Origin: a virus
Direction: 5' to 3' (one strand)
IMG/VR virus record: IMGVR_UViG_3300045136_000873
Location: 1-34,505 of that record
Length of the DNA stretch: 34,505 nt
Positions within the stretch are counted from its first letter, which is position 1. Each line of letters starts with the position of its first letter. The position numbers and the translations under genes are program-made. Positions 14,088 to 22,271 of the stretch are shown one piece after another. The notes beneath the pieces were generated by a model that made no database searches, was not told where the DNA came from, and saw only the letters and a program-made list of their open reading frames with translations.

Positions 14088-14366
14088 ATGCACGAAGAGC
14101 GCGCCGAACACCTCCTGCTCGCCCTGCTCGATAGCCTGGCCGCGGCGCAACCCACGGCCATGAGCGAAGGCCTGCTGCACCATGCCATGAACCTGCGCCT
14201 TGCCAATCGCGGCCAGCCCCAGGCCCTGCTCAGCGAGTTCGAGCAGGCGCGCGACCTGGCCGAGCGCCGCCGCTGGACCGCCGGCGCCCGCGGCCCCACC
14301 GGGCGCGTGCGCTGGGCCCTCACCCCGGCCGGCGCGGCGGCCCTGGCCGACCTGGCCGCCCCCTGA
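14088..14366 (+). CDS. Small winged-helix-like protein (Mu gp26 position)
   Basis: The gene encodes 92 residues, starting three bases after the previous stop. The pattern is helical with a middle like a winged helix: AMSEGLLHHAMNLRLANRGQPQALLSEFEQARDLAERRRWTAGARGPTGRVRWALTPAGAAALADL. RWALTPAGAAAL resembles the wing and final helix of PadR/ArsR-like domains. In Mu-like phages a small protein of this kind lies between gp25 and gp27. It may bind DNA near the terminase complex. The fold call is by eye. Confidence 0.65.
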   Translation: MHEERAEHLLLALLDSLAAAQPTAMSEGLLHHAMNLRLANRGQPQALLSEFEQARDLAERRRWTAGARGPTGRVRWALTPAGAAALADLAAP

Positions 14367-14369
14367 GCC

Positions 14370-14975
14370 ATGAAACTGCGCCTGAGCATCCCCAAAAAAC
14401 GCGCGTACACGCGCACGCAGTTGCTGCGCGCCCCGCGCAAGCCCGCCCCGCACCGGCGCCCCTCGCCCTCGATGCAGCAACTCCGGGCCCTGCCCCGCGA
14501 CGTGCTGGCCCGCCTCTTCGAGCTCACCAACGAGCTCAGCGCCCGCGACTGGCGCGCCCGCCTCGCCCAGGAGCACGGCATCCACCTCAGCTCCGACAGC
14601 CAGGTCACCACCTTCCGCGACTGGTGGTGGACCCAGCACAAGCTCGAGGAACGCAACCGGCGCGTCGAGCAATTCGAGGACTGGTTCAAAAGCCGCTATC
14701 CGGCCACCAGCCCGGAAGACCTGCGCGCCGCCGTGCTGGCCTTCAGCCTGGCCGAGGCGGCCCTCGAGGGCGACCGCCGCGGCGTGGTCCAGGTGGCCCG
14801 CACGCAGATCGCCGATGAATCCGAACGCCGCGCCCGTGAGGAATTCGAGTTCAACGCGGCCGAGGCGTGCCTCAAACACCTGGCCGCGCTGCGCGCCATC
14901 GCCGCCGACCCCGCGCTGGACGAATCGGCCAAGCTGGCCGAAGTGCGCAAACGGCTCTTCGGCGCCGCCCCCTGA
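14370..14975 (+). CDS. Small terminase subunit candidate (DUF3486/Mu gp27-like)
   Basis: The gene encodes 201 residues. The N-terminus is basic, with a segment (LPRDVLARLFELTNELSARDWRARLAQEHGIHLSSDSQVTTFRDWWWTQHKLEERN) that reads as an HTH with a following helix, typical of DUF3486. The C-terminal half is helical and acidic. Its place two genes upstream of the large terminase matches Mu gp27. It would recognise phage DNA and load it on the packaging motor. Confidence 0.75.
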   Translation: MKLRLSIPKKRAYTRTQLLRAPRKPAPHRRPSPSMQQLRALPRDVLARLFELTNELSARDWRARLAQEHGIHLSSDSQVTTFRDWWWTQHKLEERNRRVEQFEDWFKSRYPATSPEDLRAAVLAFSLAEAALEGDRRGVVQVARTQIADESERRAREEFEFNAAEACLKHLAALRAIAADPALDESAKLAEVRKRLFGAAP

Positions 14976-14978
14976 CCC

Positions 14979-15338
14979 ATGAAACACGCCCTGCCCCTGG
15001 CCCCCCTGGCCGCCGCGCTGGGCGCGCGCCTGCGCGGCCGCAAGACCTACCTCATCGCCGCGCTCGGCCTGCTCTACCTCTTCGGCGGCGACCAGGGCTG
15101 GTGGCGCGTCTCCGCCGAGGGGCTCGCTCTCCTGAACCTGTTGGGCCTGGCGGCGCTGCGCCACGGCCTGGCGGCCCGGACGGGCAGCGAGGGAGAAAGT
15201 CGAGAGTCGAGGGACGAGGGTCGAGAGGCGAGGGACGAGGGGCGGGAGGCGAGAAGCGAGAAGCGAGAAGCGAGAATTGAGAAGCGAGGGGCGAAGGCGG
15301 CCTTGAATGCTCAGTGCTCGCTTCCCAATGCCCCCTAA
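14979..15338 (+). CDS. Small membrane protein with repeat-encoded charged tail
   Basis: The gene encodes 119 residues, starting three bases after the previous stop. Residues 21-38 (RKTYLIAALGLLYLFGGD) and 45-62 (SAEGLALLNLLGLAALRH) form two short hydrophobic segments, a pattern of small phage membrane proteins near lysis or packaging genes. From residue 70 the sequence is encoded by a 7-nt repeat and reads as heptads of Arg and Glu: RESRDEG, REARDEG, REARSEK, REARIEK. Three 7-nt units give one seven-residue unit, so the tail could be an uninterrupted helix. Function unknown; holin-like is possible. Confidence 0.6.
   Translation: MKHALPLAPLAAALGARLRGRKTYLIAALGLLYLFGGDQGWWRVSAEGLALLNLLGLAALRHGLAARTGSEGESRESRDEGREARDEGREARSEKREARIEKRGAKAALNAQCSLPNAP
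15187..15300. repeat. 7-nt repeat array inside a gene, unit near GCGAGAA
   Basis: Units include GTCGAGA, GTCGAGG, GACGAGG, GGCGAGG and three exact GCGAGAA copies, followed by GAATTGA and weaker heptads. The array lies fully within the 3' part of the small membrane protein gene and keeps its frame. Confidence 0.9.
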
Positions 15339-15341
15339 ACC

Positions 15342-16829
15342 ATGCCTGCCGCCGCGCCTCCCCCAGCCGGCCGCCCGGATCGCCACGGCCGCGAGGCCCT
15401 CATCCGCTTCCTGCCCTACCAGCGCGAGGCCTTCGCGGACCGTCATCACGGCGTCGCCATCTGGTTCTGGGGCCGCCAATGCCGCAAATCCAGCACCGGC
15501 GCGGCCTGGGCGGTGGACCGGCTGCTGACCCAGGTGCCCAAACATGGCCGCTGGCTGGTGACCGTGCTCTCGAACTCGAAGGACAACGGCGCCGAGTTCA
15601 ACCTCAAAGTGGGCGAAATCTGCGAGCTGCTCGGCCAGGCCTATGAGGCCGCGGACCTCAGCCCCGACGGCCTCTACGAGCACATGGTGTACGAGACGCG
15701 CGTCCACGTGGGCGGCGGCGTGGGGCGCATCAAGGTCCTGGCCGCCAACCCCCGCACCGCGCGCGGCTTCTCCGGCGACCTCATCCTCGACGAATTCGCC
15801 TTCCACGAAGACAGCCAGCGCATCTGGGAAGCGGCGGAGCCGATCCTGGCGGCGCACCCGGAGTATCTGTGCCGGATCATGAGCACGGGCAACGGCCGCC
15901 AGAACATGTTTTACCGCATGGTCACCAGCGGCCGGTACCCGGTCTCGAACATCCGCCGCTCCGACGCCTGGCGCCAGGGCCTGCCGGTGTACCATCCGGT
16001 CACCCGCGAGCCCATCACCCCGGACCAGGCCCGCGAGCTGGCCCTGGACAAGCGCGCCTACGACCAGAATTACGAGAACGTCCTGAGCGATGAAAGCATG
16101 GCGCTGCTCACCTACGAGCTGATCGGCGCCGCCGAAGACCCGGACGTGGGCGAAATCTGCGAACAGGACTGGTCCGCCGCCGCGCTGGCGCGCCTCCACG
16201 CGGCCCGGGGCGACCTCTACGCCGGCGTGGACGTGGGCCGGAGCCGCGACCTCACCGTCCTCAGCGTCTTCGAGCGCCTGGGCGGGCAATGGCTCTGCCG
16301 CGCCCTGCTGCGCTGCGCCGGGATGCGCCTGCCCGAGCAACAGCGCCGCCTGCGCGCCGTCTGCGAAGCCCCGCGCTTCCATCGCGCGGCCATTGACATG
16401 ACCGGCCTGGGCCTGGGGCTGGTCGAATACGCCCAGGAACAATTCGGGCGGGGCCGCATCCTGGGCGTCAATTTCGCCACCAGCGTGCCCCTCACCCGCC
16501 GCCTGGCCGCCAGCGGCCGCGCCGCCGACCGCGTGCGCGTGACCGAGGCGATGGCCACGGAACTGCTCGCCGCCTACGAAGACCGCCGCATCAAACACCC
16601 CGTGGACGAACTCTTGCGCGAAGACCTCCGCAAACCCGAGCGCCTCACCACCCCGGGCGGCCGGGTCAGCATCGCCGCCGCCGCCGACGCCTCCGGGCAC
16701 GCGGACCATTTCTGGTCGTTCGCCCTGGCCATCGAGGCCGGGCACCTGGCCGCCGAAGGCGCCATCCGCGACGCCGGCGGCATCACCCTGCAAACCCCGC
16801 GTTACCGCCCTCGCTGGTACTGGCGCTGA
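15342..16829 (+). CDS. Large terminase subunit (Mu gp28-like)
   Basis: The gene encodes 495 residues. A variant Walker A (GRQCRKSS, 44-51) follows FLPYQREAF, which acts like a Q-motif. Walker B is DLILDEFA (146-153) and the coupling motif STGNG is at 181-185. The nuclease domain begins with YAGVDVGRSRDLTV (Asp297) and continues with AAIDMTGLGLG and SGHADHFW. This is the ATPase-nuclease order of packaging motors and fits the Mu gp28 type. It cuts and pumps DNA into the prohead. Mu-type terminases package headful from the left end with some host DNA. Confidence 0.93.
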   Translation: MPAAAPPPAGRPDRHGREALIRFLPYQREAFADRHHGVAIWFWGRQCRKSSTGAAWAVDRLLTQVPKHGRWLVTVLSNSKDNGAEFNLKVGEICELLGQAYEAADLSPDGLYEHMVYETRVHVGGGVGRIKVLAANPRTARGFSGDLILDEFAFHEDSQRIWEAAEPILAAHPEYLCRIMSTGNGRQNMFYRMVTSGRYPVSNIRRSDAWRQGLPVYHPVTREPITPDQARELALDKRAYDQNYENVLSDESMALLTYELIGAAEDPDVGEICEQDWSAAALARLHAARGDLYAGVDVGRSRDLTVLSVFERLGGQWLCRALLRCAGMRLPEQQRRLRAVCEAPRFHRAAIDMTGLGLGLVEYAQEQFGRGRILGVNFATSVPLTRRLAASGRAADRVRVTEAMATELLAAYEDRRIKHPVDELLREDLRKPERLTTPGGRVSIAAAADASGHADHFWSFALAIEAGHLAAEGAIRDAGGITLQTPRYRPRWYWR

Positions 16830-16844
16830 CTCCGGCCCCCGCGC

Positions 16845-16967
16845 ATGACCCCGCTCCGCCCAGAAACCGCCTGGAAACCCCGGAACCCCCGGCGCCGCTA
16901 TCCGGACACTCGCCGCGCGCAAAAGCCGCTCCTGGCCAAACCGCGCAAAACCGCAGCACCTTTCTGA
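16845..16967 (+). CDS. Possible very small basic protein (40 aa)
   Basis: A short open frame fills the 150-base gap between terminase and portal: ATG 16845 to TGA 16967. The product is rich in Arg, Lys and Pro (PRNPRRRYPDTRRAQKPLLAKPRKT). It begins 15 bases after the terminase stop and ends 12 bases before the portal start, which suits operon spacing. No family is known to me; it may be a nucleic-acid-binding peptide or no gene at all. Confidence 0.35.
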   Translation: MTPLRPETAWKPRNPRRRYPDTRRAQKPLLAKPRKTAAPF

Positions 16968-16979
16968 AAGACACGAGCC

Positions 16980-18734
16980 ATGTGGAACCCCTGGCCATTG
17001 ACCGCCGCCGCCCGCCCTGCGCCCGAACCCCCCCTCAAGACCGTGGTCGTGCCCGCCGCGCGCGACCGCTGGCTGGCCGCCGGCCTGACCGACCTCACCC
17101 CCGAGCAAATCTACAGCACCCTGCGCGGCGCGCTCTCCGGCGACCTGCTGCAGGTCTGGCGGCTGTTCGATGTCATGGAAGACACCTGGCCGCGCCTGGC
17201 GGTCAACCTGGCCAAGGTGCGCGCCGCGGTCAAACGCCACGACTGGACGCTCCAAGCCTGGGCGCCGCTCGGCGGCCGGCCCTCCGCGGAGGCCATGCGG
17301 CGCGCGCGCATGCTCGGCGACGCCATCTGGTCCATGCGGCCCGCGCCCGACCTGGACGAGTTGGGCTGGGAGGGCACGCTCGATGCCCTGATGGACGCCT
17401 GGGGCAAGGGCGTGAGCGTGATCGAGCTGGACTGGGAGCTGCGGGACACCGCCGAGGGCGCCTTCATCGCCCCGCGCTGCACGCACTGGGTCCACCCGCG
17501 CTACTATGGCTGGCCCAGCGAGGACCGCCCCGATGGCGACCGCCTCATGCTGCGCGCCAGCGAGGTGCTCCCCCGCAGCCAGGCGCTCGGGCCCGCGCCC
17601 CAAGACTGGCTGCCCTTCCCCCCGCGCAAATTCATCTTGGGCGTCTGCAAGGCCCGCACCACCCACGCCGCCGCGGCCGCGCGCCTGCGCCAGCTCGCCT
17701 GGTGGTGGTGCGTCTCGAACTTCTCCGGCCAGTGGCTGGTCAATTACGCCCAGCTCTTCGGCGTGCCGATCCGCTGGGCCACGTACGACCCCGCCCGGCC
17801 CGACCTGCGCCCCGTGCTCGAACAAATGCTCGAGCGCATGGGCTCGGCCGGCTGGGCCGTGATGCCCGAGGGCACCAGCCTCACCCTCCACGCCGCGCCC
17901 GGCGGCGCCGCGGAAAACCCCCAACTGGCGCTGCTGCAACTGGCGGACCGCATTTGCGACGTGGCCATCCTGGGCCAGACGCTTACCACCGACGTGGGCG
18001 CCAGCGGCAGCCGCGCCCTTGGCGAGGTACACAAGGAAGTGCAGGATGAAATAGTGCAGGCCGCCATTCGCTGGCTGGCCAGCACGCTCAACGAGCAGCT
18101 CCTGCCCTCTTGGTGCGAACTGAACTGGGGCGACCGCCGCGAATGCCCGTACTTCCTGGACCGCGCCCCGGCCGAGCGCGACACCCGCGCCACCGCCGAG
18201 ACCTTCGAGGTGGTGCTCCGCTCCGGCGTGCCCATCCCGCGCGATTTCTACTACGAACAACTCGGCATCCCTCAACCCGAACCCGACCAGCCCGTCATCA
18301 TGCCCCCGTCCACGGCCGTCCTCCCGCCCTCCCCACTGCCGGACCCCGCCCAGGCCCGCCGCCCGGGCGCCCCCCCGGCCCCGCCCCCCGCCGCGCTCGG
18401 AGCGGCGTACTTCGCCCGGCAAATCCAAAACCAGGCCCTCGCGGACCACGTGCTCGAGGATTTGACCGGCATCGAGGCCGCCTGGCTGGGCGGGGCGCGG
18501 CCCTGGCTGGCCCGCCTGGTCGAGGCCGCGCAGGACCCGAAGGTCAGCGATGCTGAATTCCTCGAACTGCTCGAGCGCGCGCGCCGCAACGTCCCCTCCG
18601 AGCTGGCCCCCTTGCTCCACCCGGAAGCCGTCAGCGAAGCGCTGGAACGCGCCCTGGGCGCGGCCTGCGTGAATGGCGCCCTCGAGGGGTTCCGCCGCCG
18701 GCGCCTCCCCGCCCCCGGCGACCCGGCCGCATGA
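16980..18734 (+). CDS. Portal protein (DUF935, Mu gp29-like)
   Basis: The gene encodes 584 residues. LTPEQIYSTLRGALSGDLLQVWRLFDVMEDTWPRLAVNLAKVRAAVKRHDW is the typical start of DUF935 portals, and KGVSVIELDWEL plus WVHPRYYGWPSE continue it. A long region with LLQLADRICDVAILGQTLTTDVGASGSRALGEVHKEV matches the conserved core. The C-terminus is helical. Twelve copies would form the ring through which DNA enters the head. The stop overlaps the next gene by ATGA. Longer than Mu gp29 by a modest amount. Confidence 0.92.
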   Translation: MWNPWPLTAAARPAPEPPLKTVVVPAARDRWLAAGLTDLTPEQIYSTLRGALSGDLLQVWRLFDVMEDTWPRLAVNLAKVRAAVKRHDWTLQAWAPLGGRPSAEAMRRARMLGDAIWSMRPAPDLDELGWEGTLDALMDAWGKGVSVIELDWELRDTAEGAFIAPRCTHWVHPRYYGWPSEDRPDGDRLMLRASEVLPRSQALGPAPQDWLPFPPRKFILGVCKARTTHAAAAARLRQLAWWWCVSNFSGQWLVNYAQLFGVPIRWATYDPARPDLRPVLEQMLERMGSAGWAVMPEGTSLTLHAAPGGAAENPQLALLQLADRICDVAILGQTLTTDVGASGSRALGEVHKEVQDEIVQAAIRWLASTLNEQLLPSWCELNWGDRRECPYFLDRAPAERDTRATAETFEVVLRSGVPIPRDFYYEQLGIPQPEPDQPVIMPPSTAVLPPSPLPDPAQARRPGAPPAPPPAALGAAYFARQIQNQALADHVLEDLTGIEAAWLGGARPWLARLVEAAQDPKVSDAEFLELLERARRNVPSELAPLLHPEAVSEALERALGAACVNGALEGFRRRRLPAPGDPAA

Positions 18735-19309
18735 TCACCCTGCATTTCTCCGAAGCCTCCTGGCGCCTGTGGACCGAGCGCGCCCGCGCCCTGGGCCGGC
18801 TCCCGGGCCTGCTGGCCGTGCTCGGCCGCGAGCTGCGCCAGCGGCTGCGCACCCATTTCCTGGCGCGCGACCAAACGCCGAATGCGCGCGGCGGCGCGCG
18901 CACGCACTTCTGGCGCGAGGTCGCGCACAGCGTGCAATCCCCGCGCCTCGAAAACGCGCAGACCGTGGTGGTCGGCATCGCGCATCCGGCCATCCGCCAA
19001 AAAGTCTTTGGCGGCGCCATCACGCCCAAGCGCGCCCGCGCCCTCACCATTCCACTGAGCGCCGAGGCGCACGGGCGCACGGCGGACACCCTCGAGCATG
19101 AGCTGGGCGTCCAGCTCTTCTTGGTGCCGCGCGATTTCGGCAGCGGCTGGCTGGCGGCAGCCCTGCCGGACGGCCGCATTCGCGTGCATTACCTCCTGCG
19201 CACGGCCGTGACGCAAGAGCCGGACCCCGCGGCGCTGCCGCCGCGGGAGGAACTCGCCGCCCGCCTGCTCGAACGCGCGCGGATCGAGGTCCTGCGCTGG
19301 ACCGCCTGA
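18731..19309 (+). CDS. Virion morphogenesis protein candidate (gpG-like)
   Basis: The gene encodes 192 residues, coupled to the portal by ATGA. Central motifs FGGAITPKRARALTIPLSAEA and the earlier RGGARTHFWREVAHSV resemble the phage virion morphogenesis family (Mu gpG type), in which a GGxIxPKxAKALxIPL block is common. In Mu the gene order is portal, gpF, gpG. Here gpF is absent and this gene follows portal directly. A head completion or neck role is likely. Confidence 0.65.
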   Translation: MITLHFSEASWRLWTERARALGRLPGLLAVLGRELRQRLRTHFLARDQTPNARGGARTHFWREVAHSVQSPRLENAQTVVVGIAHPAIRQKVFGGAITPKRARALTIPLSAEAHGRTADTLEHELGVQLFLVPRDFGSGWLAAALPDGRIRVHYLLRTAVTQEPDPAALPPREELAARLLERARIEVLRWTA

Positions 19310-19352
19310 CCCGCCCGGTTTCACTGCGGGATTTATGGCAACATGACGCCCG

Positions 19353-20261
19353 ATGCCGGAGCCGATCCTCGCCCGCTATGATGGACGTCCCGCCGCCCTC
19401 GAGGTGGCCGCGGATGGCTCGGCCCCCAGCGACATCCAATACATGCCGCCGGGCCGCCAAACCATCACCCCCCTGCGCGACGGCCAGCCGGTCCAGGTCA
19501 CCATCGTGGTGGATGAAGCCACCGCGCAAACCCTCGAAGCCTCCTTGCTACAGGCTTTAGCCCGGGGCGACCGCCCCTGGTTCGATTACAACCACGAAGA
19601 CGGCGCCGCCAGCGGGCACCCCCTCCGTTTCTACTGGGCCGGCGAGGACCCCAAGAAGGGCGGCGTCCGCTGCGAGGTCCAATGGACCCCCACCGCCGCC
19701 CAGGCCATCGTCCAACGCGAGTACCGGCACCTCTCCCCCGTCTTTTTTGCCGACGAAAAGGGTCGGATCACCGGCGCGCCGCTGAACATGGGCGGGTTGG
19801 TGAACGCCAGCGCCTTCCGCAACCGCGAACCCTTCTGGAACAAAGCGACCATGAACGAACCCGAACTGCAGGCCCTCCAGGCCAAATTGACCGCCGCGGA
19901 GGCCGAACTGACCAAACTGCGCGCGCGGCTGACCGAGCTCGAGGCCAAAGAGCGCGAGCTGACCGCGCTCCAAACCCGCTACACCGACCTCGAAGGCCGG
20001 CTCAAAGCCGCCCGCCAGGAACAGGCCCGCGCCTGCGTGGCGGAAGCCGTGCGCGCCGGGCGCCTGCCGCCCCAGGCGGCCGAGCTGCACGCCAAATGGC
20101 AGGCCTTGATCGAGGAACACCCCGAGCACGCCGCCCTCCTGGCCGCGCTCCCGACCGTGCTGCCCGCCGGCCAAACCGTGCCGCCGGGCGGCAAACCGGC
20201 CCCGGCCGCCGGGAATGAACCCGTCCCCACGGCCAAACGCTGGTCCGCCCCAAACGCCTGA
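19353..20261 (+). CDS. Prohead protease/scaffold (Mu gpI-like)
   Basis: The gene encodes 302 residues. The N-terminal protease part shows WFDYNHEDGAASGH (His81) and YRHLSPVFFADEKGRITG (Ser128), the His and Ser blocks of the Mu I family. The C-terminal half from about residue 167 is a coiled-coil scaffold (ELQALQAKLTAAEAELTKLR and onward), ending in a Pro-rich tail. The fused protein cleaves the scaffold during head maturation. It lies directly before the major capsid gene. Confidence 0.87.
   Translation: MPEPILARYDGRPAALEVAADGSAPSDIQYMPPGRQTITPLRDGQPVQVTIVVDEATAQTLEASLLQALARGDRPWFDYNHEDGAASGHPLRFYWAGEDPKKGGVRCEVQWTPTAAQAIVQREYRHLSPVFFADEKGRITGAPLNMGGLVNASAFRNREPFWNKATMNEPELQALQAKLTAAEAELTKLRARLTELEAKERELTALQTRYTDLEGRLKAARQEQARACVAEAVRAGRLPPQAAELHAKWQALIEEHPEHAALLAALPTVLPAGQTVPPGGKPAPAAGNEPVPTAKRWSAPNA
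19851..20261 (+). CDS. Possible nested scaffold product (Mu gpZ-like)
   Basis: An in-frame ATG at 19851 (residue 167 of the protease-scaffold) lies exactly at the border between protease and coiled coil: MNEPELQALQAK. Starting here would give a 136-residue scaffold alone, as Mu gpZ does inside gpI. No strong Shine-Dalgarno sequence is visible, so this is a proposal from domain layout. Confidence 0.4.
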   Translation: MNEPELQALQAKLTAAEAELTKLRARLTELEAKERELTALQTRYTDLEGRLKAARQEQARACVAEAVRAGRLPPQAAELHAKWQALIEEHPEHAALLAALPTVLPAGQTVPPGGKPAPAAGNEPVPTAKRWSAPNA

Positions 20262-20296
20262 TTTCCGCCGACACCCTCTCATCCCCCCCCTGACCT

Positions 20297-21217
20297 ATGG
20301 CCACCACCGGACCCCTCACCCTGCTCGACCTGGTCAAGCTCAACGCCGGCGCCGGCTTCGAGATTGTCAACGAAGTGGGCAAACTCAAACCCGAGCTATC
20401 GGTGCTGCCAGTGGACACGATCACGGGCACCGAGATGGAACTGACCGTCCTCAAGACCCTTCCCACGGTCAGCGCCCGCAAGATCAACCAGGGCACCAGC
20501 GCCGCCAAAGGCGAATGGGAAAACCGCATCTACCAATGCGCCACCTACGACGTGCCGGTGGATGTGGACCGCGCCGTGTACGACCGCGCCAAGGACAAAG
20601 GCCGCCTGCTCATGCAGATGACCGAGCCGGTCATGGAAGCCACGCTCTTCGCCCTCTGCCGCCAAATCTACTACGGCATCGGGGCCGATCCCCTGAGCTT
20701 CCCCGGCCTCCTGGCCCAAACCGAGACCGGCCCCACGCACGTCGTGGACGCCACCGCCACCAGCGCCAAGACCAGTGTCTGGTTCCTGGCCACGGGCGTG
20801 AACAAGGTCTGCTGGCTGATCGGCCAGGACGGCGCCGGCGCCCCCGCCATGCTCGATATCTGGCGGGACGTGGACCTGGTGGACGCCAACGGCAAGGTCT
20901 TCCCCGGCCTGCGCAACTACATCAAGGCCCGCCCCGGCTTGCGCGTGGCCAACAAAAACGCCGTCGTCCGCATCAAAAACATCGGCACCGCCAACGGCAA
21001 AACCCTCACCGACGCGCTCATGTTCCAGGCTTTGCGGCTCATGAACGACCTGGGCCAGGAGCCGACCGCGATCTTCATGAACGCCCGCTCGCGCGAGCAA
21101 CTGCGCGCCAGCCGCACCGCGACCAACGCCGCGGGCGCCCCCGCCCCGCTGCCCCGCGACTTCGAGGGCATCCCCATCTACGTGACCAACGCCATCTCGA
21201 ACGACGAGACCGCCTAA
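20297..21217 (+). CDS. Major capsid protein
   Basis: The gene encodes 306 residues. N-terminal TLLDLVKLNAGAGFEIVNEVGKLKPELSVLPVDTITGTEMELTVLKTLPTV and the later QIYYGIGADPLSFPGL, SVWFLATGVNKVCWLIGQDG and FMNARSREQLRAS fit HK97-fold capsid proteins of the kind that encode a short N-arm and no large delta domain. Position behind the protease-scaffold gene agrees. It differs from Mu gpT in sequence, so the head may be of mixed descent. Confidence 0.87.
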   Translation: MATTGPLTLLDLVKLNAGAGFEIVNEVGKLKPELSVLPVDTITGTEMELTVLKTLPTVSARKINQGTSAAKGEWENRIYQCATYDVPVDVDRAVYDRAKDKGRLLMQMTEPVMEATLFALCRQIYYGIGADPLSFPGLLAQTETGPTHVVDATATSAKTSVWFLATGVNKVCWLIGQDGAGAPAMLDIWRDVDLVDANGKVFPGLRNYIKARPGLRVANKNAVVRIKNIGTANGKTLTDALMFQALRLMNDLGQEPTAIFMNARSREQLRASRTATNAAGAPAPLPRDFEGIPIYVTNAISNDETA

Positions 21218-21229
21218 CCCTCCCCTGAC

Positions 21230-21643
21230 ATGAGCACCACCCCCTGGATTCGCGACGCGCAATTCGAGACCGCCAAGGCCCTGCCCGCCGCCGGCGCCTC
21301 GAACCAAACCAACCCTTGGGACCTGGGCGCCGCCGCCGACGGCAACGACCCGCGCCAATATGTCGTGGCCATTACCGTGCCCGCCCTGCCCAACCACACG
21401 GACCCCTCCAAGACCATCACCCTCACCGCCCAGCACAGCCCGGATGGCTCGACCTGGGCCGACGTCAGCCCGCAGATTCAGGCCCGCATCCCCGGCGTCG
21501 CCGGCACCGGCAGCGCCGCGGCCGAGTTCCGTTTCTACCTGCCGCCGAGCGTGGACAAGTACGTGCGCTTCCAGCAGAGCGTCCCCGCGGCGGGCGGCGA
21601 TCACACCGCGCAATCCGTGGCCTACGCCCTCCTCTTCCACTGA
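21230..21643 (+). CDS. Capsid decoration (cement) protein candidate
   Basis: The gene encodes 137 residues, starting 12 bases after the capsid gene. It is beta-rich (QYVVAITVPALP, KTITLTAQHSPDGSTWADVSP, AEFRFYLPPSVDKYVRFQQSV), like Bbp16-type cement proteins that sit on siphophage heads. Position after the major capsid gene is the usual one. The stop shares TGATG with the next start. Confidence 0.65.
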   Translation: MSTTPWIRDAQFETAKALPAAGASNQTNPWDLGAAADGNDPRQYVVAITVPALPNHTDPSKTITLTAQHSPDGSTWADVSPQIQARIPGVAGTGSAAAEFRFYLPPSVDKYVRFQQSVPAAGGDHTAQSVAYALLFH

Positions 21644-22050
21644 TGCGCCGCGACGCTCCATCGAACCCCCGCGCCCCCGGCCTCCTGGCGGGGCTCCTGG
21701 CGCTGTGCCTGCTGGCCGCGTGCCGCGCTCCCGCCCCCGGCCAGGATGCCCTGACGCTGCGCGCCCAGCAGATGCTGGCCGCCAGCTTCGCCGTGGTGGA
21801 TGCGTTTTTGGCCTGGGAATACGCCGCGCGCCCGGAGGAGCCGGAGGTGCGCGCCGCCGCCGAGCTGCTGCGGCGCGAATTCACGCCCACGCACCGCCTG
21901 GCGGCGCAATTGCTCCGCGCCTGGCAGACCGCCGGCGCCTCGGACACCCGGGACGCCCTCGAGCGCACCTTGAAACGCCTCGAGGCCCTCGAGGACGTCG
22001 CCCGCGAACATTTGCGCCAGATCACCACACCCCCCGTCCCGGCCCGATGA
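21643..22050 (+). CDS. Small phage lipoprotein
   Basis: The gene encodes 135 residues; ATG 21643 overlaps the previous stop (TGATG). A signal peptide with lipobox is clear: APGLLAGLLALCLLAACRAP, with LLAAC as cleavage site. The mature part is helical (ALTLRAQQMLAASFAVVDAFLAWEYAAR, EHLRQITTPP). Possible roles are an outer-membrane spanin-like lysis protein or superinfection exclusion. A lipoprotein inside the head-tail gene block is unusual. Confidence 0.68.
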   Translation: MRRDAPSNPRAPGLLAGLLALCLLAACRAPAPGQDALTLRAQQMLAASFAVVDAFLAWEYAARPEEPEVRAAAELLRREFTPTHRLAAQLLRAWQTAGASDTRDALERTLKRLEALEDVAREHLRQITTPPVPAR

Positions 22051-22271
22051 ACCCCACCCTGCTCCTGGCCATCATCGAGGTCTTGCGCCTGGCCGGACGC
22101 CTGCTGTCCGAAGCCCGACGCACGGAAGTCTGGACCCCCGAGCAAGAGGCGGCCGTGCGCGCGGCCTGGGAACAAGCCTTCCAAGCCCCGCACTGGCAAC
22201 CTCGGCCGGCCGCGGCCCCCGGCGCTCCCGAAGCGGCCCGCGAACCCGCGCCTGACGCGGTGCACGACTGA
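22047..22271 (+). CDS. Small unknown protein (74 aa)
   Basis: ATG 22047 overlaps the lipoprotein stop by ATGA, and its last base is the first base of the next start codon. The N-terminus is a helix with moderately apolar face (PTLLLAIIEVLRLAGRLL), followed by a Trp/Glu-rich helix (WTPEQEAAVRAAWEQAFQ) and a Pro/Ala tail. It may act with the preceding lipoprotein, given coupling. No family recognised. Confidence 0.6.
   Translation: MNPTLLLAIIEVLRLAGRLLSEARRTEVWTPEQEAAVRAAWEQAFQAPHWQPRPAAAPGAPEAAREPAPDAVHD

Noticed and set aside
13557-18620. A 1687-codon minus-strand open frame under terminase and portal
   Set aside because: Same codon-bias shadow; no domains are visible, and terminase and portal motifs lie on the plus strand.
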